This document shows positions 57,954 through 64,000 of a stretch of DNA of 64,000 bases, piece after piece. The notes under the pieces are model-generated. The model did not search any database. It was given only the letters and a program-made list of their open reading frames with translations, and was not told the DNA's origin. Every line of letters begins with the position of its first letter. The first letter of the stretch is position 1. Made by a program: the position numbers and the translations under genes. Origin of the DNA: Fibrisoma montanum (GTDB lineage Bacteria; Bacteroidota; Bacteroidia; Cytophagales; Spirosomataceae); assembly GCF_003583365.1 (NCBI RefSeq), contig NZ_QXED01000002.1, forward strand, positions 372,001 through 436,000, in the 5' to 3' direction.

Positions 57954-59915
57954 ATGAATCGTTTCCTCTTCGATCTCCCCCTTTCTCCTGAATTCATTCA
58001 GGCCCTGAGCTGGACATTGCTCCATTCATTATGGCAGGGACTCGTGCTGGCGATCCTGACGGGTCTGGTACTGCTTACGCTCAGAAAAGCCAGGCCAGCA
58101 CTACGTTACCATGTACTGCTGGCCCTGCTGGGACTGTTTATGGCCGTCAGTGCGGTCACCTTCTGGCTGGAATACCCCCAGACTGCTGACACAATCGTTC
58201 AGTACGCGGAGCAGCCCGGTACGGAAATAAGCAGCCGGCAGGCTGGTAAAACGGACCTGTGGCCCGACAGAGAGCGTCAAATAACCCACCTGATGGACTT
58301 CGGTAGCCGGCATGCGCCCCTGATCGTAGCTGTTTGGTTCGTGGTCTTTCTGCTCAAAACCTTGAAGGCCGGTATGGGGCTTTATTCCATTCACTGGCTA
58401 CGGCACCATGGGACGCGCCCGGTGAGCAGAGAGTGGGCTGAGCGGGTAACCGAACTGGCCCGTAGGCTGAAGCTCCGGCAGGCGGTGCTTTTTGCCGAAT
58501 CAGAACGAGTAACCGTGCCGTTGGTAGTCGGCTTCCTGCGCCCCCTTATTTTGGTGCCCGCGGGGTTCCTGACTCAGTTGCCTTACCAGCAGGTTGAGGC
58601 CATATTGTTGCACGAACTGGCGCACATTCACCGCAAAGACTACCTGGTCAACCTGTTTCAGAGTCTGGCTGAGCACATTTTCTTCTTCAATCCGGCCGTC
58701 TTATGGCTGTCGTATCTGCTCCGTCAGGAGCGCGAACACTGCTGCGACGAGCTGGCGATCGGAGTGACGCAGAACAGAAAATCCTTTGTGGAGGCACTGG
58801 TCCAGTTTCAGGAGTATAAGCTGATGCAGCCGGTCCATACGCTGGCTTTTGCAGGCCGTCGCAACCACCTGCTGGATCGTATCAAGCGAATCATGTACAA
58901 CAACAATAAACCTTTAGAAGCCGTGGAAAAAGTATTTGTAAGCACCAGTCTGCTCGCCATCACCCTCTTGTCAGTGGCCTTTTCTCCCACTTCGCCCTCA
59001 GCGGCACCCCAGCCCAAAGCCCCGAGTCTCCCTGTCCGGCAGACAGTAGTCATTTCTTCCCCTTCACCGGTCGCCCCCACAGCGGCTATCGTTACGCCCC
59101 CGGCAACGCCTATCGTTACCCCCAAAGCAGCGAAAGCAGCGTCTGTCGTTACACCACCAGCCGTTGCCGATACGATTCAGCCCGGAACAAAAAAGAAGCA
59201 GGTGGGTAAGGCCCTGTCAACCTACCACATGTCGTTCAACGGCAAGCGGTATGAGATTGTGGAACAGGACGGAAAAATAACGGGCCTGACCATAGATGGA
59301 ACTGTCATTGCTGAAGACAAAATTGAATCGTACCGTTCTGAACTTGAGCCGGTGATGGCCCAGGTACGGGAGCATCAGAAGCAGGCTGAATTGCACCGGG
59401 CATACGCCGAGGAGCATCGGCGGGAAGCTGAAGAACACCGCAGGCAGGCCGAAGTGCAGCGTGCCGAGGCCCAGGCACAGCGGGTAACGGCCCGTCGTGA
59501 CGCCGAAGAGATGCGGACACAGGCTGAAAAGAATCGTAAAGAGGCCCAGGCGATGAGAGCTTCGCAGGAGCAGTACCGGGCACAGGCTGATGCGGCCCGC
59601 CGTCAGGCCGACGAAGCCCGTCAGATGGCCCAGGTACGGAGGAGGGAAGCGGATGAACACCGGGCGAAAGCGGAAGCCCACCGGGCCGAATATGAGAAGA
59701 TGCAGAACGGGTTGATTACCGATTTGATCCAGGAGGGGGTCATCCAGAGCAAAGAGAATATGTCGTACCGGTTGAATGAAGACGAATTAGTCGTAAACGG
59801 CCAGAAGCAATCTGATGCACTACACCAGAAGCTGAAGAACAAGTATCTGAAAGAGTCGAAAGGTGAACTGTTCCACAACTGGCAGGGGAAGAGTGGTATT
59901 ATGTATAGCCGATAG
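57954..59915 (+). CDS. BlaR1-type M56 membrane metalloprotease with long coiled-coil tail
   Basis: The 653-residue protein has N-terminal membrane segments (LLHSLWQGLVLAILTGLVLL, HVLLALLGLFMAVSAVTFWL, PLIVAVWFVVFLLKTLKAG). The zinc protease site is HELAH at residues 220-224 within VEAILLHELAHIHRKDYLV, with CCDELAIG downstream holding the third ligand. Another membrane segment (STSLLAITLLSVAFSP, about 327-342) leads to a Pro/Ala-rich stretch. A strongly charged coiled coil follows at about 470-583 with repeated EHRREAEEHRRQAEVQRAEA-like units, then a short conserved end. The penicillin-binding sensor domain of true BlaR1 is absent, so another signal is sensed. It is encoded with the BlaI-type repressor, which it probably inactivates. 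Confidence 0.88.
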   Translation: MNRFLFDLPLSPEFIQALSWTLLHSLWQGLVLAILTGLVLLTLRKARPALRYHVLLALLGLFMAVSAVTFWLEYPQTADTIVQYAEQPGTEISSRQAGKTDLWPDRERQITHLMDFGSRHAPLIVAVWFVVFLLKTLKAGMGLYSIHWLRHHGTRPVSREWAERVTELARRLKLRQAVLFAESERVTVPLVVGFLRPLILVPAGFLTQLPYQQVEAILLHELAHIHRKDYLVNLFQSLAEHIFFFNPAVLWLSYLLRQEREHCCDELAIGVTQNRKSFVEALVQFQEYKLMQPVHTLAFAGRRNHLLDRIKRIMYNNNKPLEAVEKVFVSTSLLAITLLSVAFSPTSPSAAPQPKAPSLPVRQTVVISSPSPVAPTAAIVTPPATPIVTPKAAKAASVVTPPAVADTIQPGTKKKQVGKALSTYHMSFNGKRYEIVEQDGKITGLTIDGTVIAEDKIESYRSELEPVMAQVREHQKQAELHRAYAEEHRREAEEHRRQAEVQRAEAQAQRVTARRDAEEMRTQAEKNRKEAQAMRASQEQYRAQADAARRQADEARQMAQVRRREADEHRAKAEAHRAEYEKMQNGLITDLIQEGVIQSKENMSYRLNEDELVVNGQKQSDALHQKLKNKYLKESKGELFHNWQGKSGIMYSR

Positions 59916-60498
59916 TTAGTTTGCTGGTCAATGCTTTGAGATCATAATCCCCACTTGTTCGAACAAGTGGGGATTATGGCGTTAAAGCCGGGCATTCCAT
60001 TGGGATATACGCTATCAATCCGGTCAGGGGAGAGGTAATCGGAACCAGAACCAGGCAACGAAATCGATCCTCTTTCGGAACCCATAAAGCTACCCGTATC
60101 CGTCGCTTTCGGTTCGGCTCGAGACCGCATCGTTCCACCATCAGCGCGTAGCGCGGGACTACCGAAACAACACCACCGAACTACTCTACCGCACCTGAGT
60201 CCAGGGTGCCTTACTGTTTTTCTACTGCTAATGGGACTTAGTTTACGAGCAGTAACGACAGCCACTGGTGCGTAAACACCTGTTTGAAACCGTTCTGTGG
60301 CTTGGGCTGGCCACTTTTTGTTTTTCTGACCAAACTCATCGACCTACAAATCATTTAATTTCTGATCAAGAGTCGGCTGAACGTAGCGCAGCTATGATTC
60401 GTCTTGTTCTGGTTCATTGTGATGGCGTCCTGTCCCGAATAGATGTTCGTTTGATTGAGTTTCCTAAAGCCGTTGACGAATTCGTATAGTGTTAGTTG
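59916..60498. other. 583-base spacer after the BlaR1-type gene
   Basis: No convincing gene. Short frames exist on both strands (for example 60268-60489 starting with GTG) but resemble nothing and have poor codon use. The main feature is the palindrome at 59943-59978. Confidence 0.45.
59943..59978. terminator. Perfect 36-bp palindrome after the BlaI-BlaR1-type operon
   Basis: Arms 59943-59960 and 59961-59978 are exact reverse complements without a spacer (CATAATCCCCACTTGTTC and its complement). It begins 28 bases after the stop. No U-run follows on either strand, so it may end transcription by its stability alone, or act as a binding site. Confidence 0.5.
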
Positions 60499-63400
60499 TT
60501 AGTTTGCGGACTGCACCGCCCTGAAATTATCGGTTGGATTCCAGTCAATCAGTAAGTAGCGTGGATCGATACCAACTTTAGCGAGTCGGTCAGGAAGGGT
60601 CAACATGATCGTCTGCTTGCCCGATTTAATTCGGTGCTTTTGCAGATAAAGCGGTCTGCCTACCTCCTGTCCCACTTCGGCGGGTGCGAAGACGCCGATT
60701 TCCACCCAGTCCGTCATCGGTAATGTAGTCTCTCTACCAGCGCTGTCAACGACCAGCTTGCGGGCCTGCAAGGCGAGGGTTACCTGCCACTTGCCGCCTT
60801 TGATGGGTTTGGCGGTGACTGTCTCCGTCGACAGCTCCCAAAAGGTATTGGCCTTGAACAGGTCGTGCAGCAGCGGTTGTAGCGAATCCGGCGCTACCGT
60901 CTGCAACTCCCGGTAAAGGTCCAGCGACGTGGGTCGGGGAAGCGTTCCGGGGCGGTGATGTGCCAGCAGGTTCCGGAGCGCCCCGTTTACGTGGTCCCGA
61001 CCCATGTATTGGCTCAGCGCGTACAGCGCCAGGGGTCCTTTGCGGTACATCTGATACCAGTCGTCCGCCTGCAGGAGCGGTAAGGCGGCCCGGGTACGCG
61101 GGGTTTCGTTCTCTTCCCGCAGAAAGCTCAGGAGCCGCCCGAGGTACTCCGGACCGTATCGATCTTCCAGTACGCCCATGGCCGAGTACCACGCCAGACT
61201 CTCGGTGATCAGGCCGGCGCCCTCTACATACGCTTGTTTGAGCTGGTTTCCCCACCACTGGTGTGCTACCTCGTGCGCCACCACGGCCGTCACCAGATCA
61301 AAGCCCCGCGGATCCGCGGTTGGATTCAGGAGAAAAAAGCCTTCCTCGGCCGTAATGTTGATGGGCGCAGCGTGGTGGCCGAAGCCGTAACCCGGATGGG
61401 TCACAAAGCGGAGTTGCCGGTGCGGGTAGGGCCCAAACTGCCTGGTGTAATAGTCCAGCGAAGCCTGCGCGCTCCGCACCATCCGCTCCGAATTCTCGGT
61501 AAGCCCCGGCGGATAGAAAATCTGGATGGAAATCTCCGGCTGCGGGCTTCCCGACGGATTTCGCCATGTTCCTTCCTGCACCGCGTAGCTGGCCGAGAAA
61601 ATCGCATATTCATTCCGGATGGGAGCCTCCGTGGCATACTGGAAGTAGCGACGGCCTTCTTTGGTCCAGGTCCGGCGCAACGTTCCCGGCGCCACCACCG
61701 TCTGGTCTGCATCCGTACCCACGATGGCCTCAAAGCGGATCTGCTCGGCAAACGGGGCATACCGCCGGGCCGCTACGTCATAGAGCGAGGCCGTGGCTGG
61801 CCGGGGTTCCAGGCCATACGCTTTGCGGGCACCGGCCTCATCCAGTTCCCGATACGGCTGGTACCCAATGACCGGAAGCCACTCCATGTTCCGGAAGCTG
61901 GTGCCGTTTGCTAGTATCTGGGCGTCTGCACCGTTGTTGGTGAAGCCCTGCGGTTGGTACGTTACCCCAAAGCGCAGGCGAAGCGAATCGCCGGGGTGAA
62001 GGGGCTTCGTCAGGGCGTAGATTCGGTAGCCAAGTTCCTCGTCCACAAGTACTTCCTTTAAGGGTTGATCAGCGCTTGTCACGCTTGTTTGAACACCCGT
62101 CCCCGTAGCCAGATGCACCGAGTCGATGGGTGCCGCGCTGTTATTCGTCAGCAGGTAGGTGCCTTGTATCTGCACGGTTCGCTGCCTGGAATAGATTTCG
62201 ACCTGGAGGATTACGCCGGTCAGCAGGGGCTGAGGTACGTTCTGGTACCGGCGGTAACGCTGCTCGTAGGCTGCCCGCTGCGCCATGGTGGCGGAACTGC
62301 TGGTGTAGTCATGCAGTACGTTGGTGTTGTAGAAAATAAAACCCCCGAATGCCAATATGACACCCGTTGCCGCCCCTGATACCCAGACCAGCGAAGTTGT
62401 GAAGCGCCGACGGGCCAGCCGAAGCCGTGAGGCCACACTGCCTTCCCGGCTCCGCACCCAGAAAAGCACCGCCACTACCGCCAGCAACAGCGCCCACGCG
62501 GCCCAGTAACCTTTAAACCACAGCCAGGGCACCAGCGTGGGCCCGAAGCCAGCCATGTCAGTATACGTCCAGGATGGGCTGGCGGCAAAAATGAGCAGCT
62601 TGTGCTCAATTCCCAAGGTCGGCGCAAAGGTGATGGCCCCGTAGACCACAAGGGCTACCAGATGACCCACAAACTTCTGATTCACCAATACGTGTACGCA
62701 AAGGGCCAGCAGGGCAAAAAGCAGATAATCGACCAACTGCAGCCCGAACAGGACTGGTACGAACAACCCTATGACAGGACTGCCACCGCCCAATGCCACC
62801 TGCGCCACTAGTCCGGCCGTCATCACGAAGATCAGCCACATCGGCAGCACCAGGCTCAAGGCCAGAAATTGACTCCCAAAAAGAACCCATTCCGGCACCG
62901 GTACTACGTTCGCCAGTTCACTCAGGCCGGTTTCCCGTTCCCGCCATACCAGTTCGCCGGCGTAAAAAATGGTGAGCAGGGCGATGAGTGTCCAGAAAAA
63001 CTTTGGTTCCGTCAGTGGAGCCGTCAGCAGATGCAGGATAAAGTCAGTTCGGGGCAGTAAGGGCGTGCCCCGACCTTTCAGATTGCCGCGTATGGTTAAT
63101 CCGAACAGCAGGGCCAGAATAGCCAGCAGGGGCAAACCGGCCTTGCTTTTAGCGAGCGACAGAAAGGCGCTCCAGGTAATCAGGCGTAACTGACGCAGCT
63201 GCGTAGCAAGGCCGTACGTTCCTCTTTCAAGCGGCTGCGTGTCTTCGGCTTTCCAGTTCAGGCTCTCCTGGTCAGCCACACTGGATGCCAGCAGTTGACG
63301 GGTTTTCTGCCGCTGGGCGGTTTCGGGTAAGATAAACTGGAAACGGAAATAGGTAAACGCCAGCATACCCAGCGAAATACCCAACCACAGCAGGCGGTTG

Positions 63401-64000
63401 GTGAGGAAAGAGCCTTCCAGCAGCAGCAAGCGCGTATTCTTCTCCAGCGGACTCCAGTCATTGTTCAGATGGTCCAGCACCGGGCCAAAGCTCATCGGAT
63501 CAGCCAGATTGCCCCATTGTCCCACCTCCGGCAGCACCGGCCAGATCAGGTAAGCAGCCGCGAACAGGGCTGCTCCGGCCAGATAGCTCCCCAGGGCCCG
63601 GCGGCTGAGCGTCGCCAGCGAGAACTGAATGGCGGTGGCAAAAAAGGCGTTGGGCAACGCGATAAAGCAAAACGTAGTGAGGTAAGCCGCTACCCGGAAT
63701 GGCCCCAGAATGTCGGCCTCCACCCCGGAACAGTGCATGGCCAGCAACAAGCCCGCCGGAATGGCGAGCAGGATAAGGACACTGAGGGTAAAGGCGGCCC
63801 CGAACCGCCCGCCCAGATAGGCGACTTTGCTGGCGGGGGTGGTGTAGGTGAGCGAATGCATGCGGGTCTGTACGTCGCGGGTTGCGGCATCGCCTGCTAC
63901 GGATGCACCGATCAGAAGCCACTTTACGCTGCAGATAACCGTGACGGATGCCATGACGATGGGCGCATTGAGCAGAAAATACCCGTCCCGCGCATCGGAC
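60499..64000 (-). CDS. ABC transporter permease/M1 aminopeptidase fusion, N-terminus beyond the window
   Basis: The frame is open to the last base, so the start lies outside; 1167 residues are visible. The N-terminal half is membrane protein with about twelve hydrophobic segments (for example AAFTLSVLILLAIPAGLLLA, LVALVVYGAITFAP), like ABC-2 type permeases. The C-terminal half is an M1 aminopeptidase: ITAEEGFFLLNP, zinc site in VVAHEVAHQWWGNQL with the third ligand in GLITESLAWYSAM, and RKGPLALYALSQYMGRDHVN. Such permease-peptidase fusions occur in Bacteroidota, usually beside an ABC ATPase gene, which would lie upstream outside the window. The role is unknown; peptide export or processing is a guess. 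Confidence 0.9.
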   Translation of the reverse strand, partial: SDARDGYFLLNAPIVMASVTVICSVKWLLIGASVAGDAATRDVQTRMHSLTYTTPASKVAYLGGRFGAAFTLSVLILLAIPAGLLLAMHCSGVEADILGPFRVAAYLTTFCFIALPNAFFATAIQFSLATLSRRALGSYLAGAALFAAAYLIWPVLPEVGQWGNLADPMSFGPVLDHLNNDWSPLEKNTRLLLLEGSFLTNRLLWLGISLGMLAFTYFRFQFILPETAQRQKTRQLLASSVADQESLNWKAEDTQPLERGTYGLATQLRQLRLITWSAFLSLAKSKAGLPLLAILALLFGLTIRGNLKGRGTPLLPRTDFILHLLTAPLTEPKFFWTLIALLTIFYAGELVWRERETGLSELANVVPVPEWVLFGSQFLALSLVLPMWLIFVMTAGLVAQVALGGGSPVIGLFVPVLFGLQLVDYLLFALLALCVHVLVNQKFVGHLVALVVYGAITFAPTLGIEHKLLIFAASPSWTYTDMAGFGPTLVPWLWFKGYWAAWALLLAVVAVLFWVRSREGSVASRLRLARRRFTTSLVWVSGAATGVILAFGGFIFYNTNVLHDYTSSSATMAQRAAYEQRYRRYQNVPQPLLTGVILQVEIYSRQRTVQIQGTYLLTNNSAAPIDSVHLATGTGVQTSVTSADQPLKEVLVDEELGYRIYALTKPLHPGDSLRLRFGVTYQPQGFTNNGADAQILANGTSFRNMEWLPVIGYQPYRELDEAGARKAYGLEPRPATASLYDVAARRYAPFAEQIRFEAIVGTDADQTVVAPGTLRRTWTKEGRRYFQYATEAPIRNEYAIFSASYAVQEGTWRNPSGSPQPEISIQIFYPPGLTENSERMVRSAQASLDYYTRQFGPYPHRQLRFVTHPGYGFGHHAAPINITAEEGFFLLNPTADPRGFDLVTAVVAHEVAHQWWGNQLKQAYVEGAGLITESLAWYSAMGVLEDRYGPEYLGRLLSFLREENETPRTRAALPLLQADDWYQMYRKGPLALYALSQYMGRDHVNGALRNLLAHHRPGTLPRPTSLDLYRELQTVAPDSLQPLLHDLFKANTFWELSTETVTAKPIKGGKWQVTLALQARKLVVDSAGRETTLPMTDWVEIGVFAPAEVGQEVGRPLYLQKHRIKSGKQTIMLTLPDRLAKVGIDPRYLLIDWNPTDNFRAVQSAN

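Noticed and set aside
57954-59915. True beta-lactam sensor BlaR1/MecR1
   Set aside because: The protease half fits, but the C-terminal penicillin-binding domain with its SxxK and KTG motifs is absent and no beta-lactamase gene is present.
60268-60489. 73-codon frame in the spacer after the BlaR1-type gene
   Set aside because: GTG start, no family resemblance, codon use unlike neighbours. The minus-strand frame at 59942-60265 was dismissed for the same reason and because it covers the palindrome.
1-64000. tRNA, rRNA, CRISPR arrays, transposases, integrases, phage genes, defence systems
   Set aside because: Looked for on both strands by eye; no cloverleaf-like CCA-ended stretches, direct repeat-spacer series, transposase-like motifs or phage proteins were seen. 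Small RNA genes could be missed without a computed search.

Overview
The window looks like chromosome from a moderately GC-rich Bacteroidota bacterium of the order Cytophagales, most likely a Spirosoma-like genus (the genus is an inference). Pointers are a SusC/SusD pair, two proteins with type IX secretion sorting domains, promoter elements of the form TAnnTTTG, a general lack of Shine-Dalgarno sequences, and Gfo/Idh/MocA, RraA-like and ThuA proteins with export signals. No tRNA, rRNA, CRISPR array, insertion sequence or phage gene was seen.

Layout. 1-4.65 kb: end of a TonB-dependent receptor, then a ROK sugar kinase, a Bcp-like peroxiredoxin, a methyltransferase, a TetR regulator and a DsbA-family protein. 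4.7-37.3 kb: one large glucuronoxylan utilisation locus. 37.4-60 kb: mostly housekeeping and accessory genes: an NmrA-like reductase, a cysE-cysK pair, a soluble sugar dehydrogenase, an S9 peptidase with a DNA alkyl-cysteine methyltransferase, a membrane methyltransferase, an alpha/beta hydrolase lipoprotein, a START protein, a nonsense-split outer-membrane protein, a large T9SS-exported BNR protein, a TonB-domain protein, a di-haem cytochrome c, a PAS histidine kinase, an ECF sigma factor, lptB, and a BlaI/BlaR1-type pair. 60.5-64 kb: an ABC permease/M1 aminopeptidase fusion running off the window.

How the locus works. A T9SS-exported GH10 xylanase cuts the xylan backbone outside the cell, and the SusC/SusD pair takes up the fragments. 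A CE15 glucuronoyl esterase, GH115 and GH67 alpha-glucuronidases and a GH43 enzyme trim them. Xylose goes to xylose isomerase. Glucuronate enters through an ExuT-like MFS carrier or an SSS symporter, then passes through uronate isomerase (UxaC), probably an SDR acting as UxuB, and mannonate dehydratase (UxuA) to 2-keto-3-deoxygluconate (KDG). Xylulokinase, KDG kinase and KDG aldolase are not in the window. The locus also carries exported enzymes of unclear role: a RraA-like protein, a Tat-type enolase-superfamily dehydratase, three Gfo/Idh/MocA proteins and a ThuA protein.

Regulation. A LacI-family gene sits inside the locus. The palindrome TGCAATCGATTGCA, the classic form of a LacI-family operator, occurs perfectly upstream of GH43-xylA and of GH10, nearly perfectly upstream of susC and of the regulator itself, and in weaker form before the long RraA-to-SDR operon. 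This gives a coherent predicted regulon.

Most notable items to check: the LacI regulon; the exported Gfo/Idh-ThuA set as a possible oxidative route for breaking glucuronosyl linkages; the exported RraA/enolase pair; an outer-membrane protein gene interrupted by two in-frame stop codons with no frameshift; and the odd codon use of xylA.
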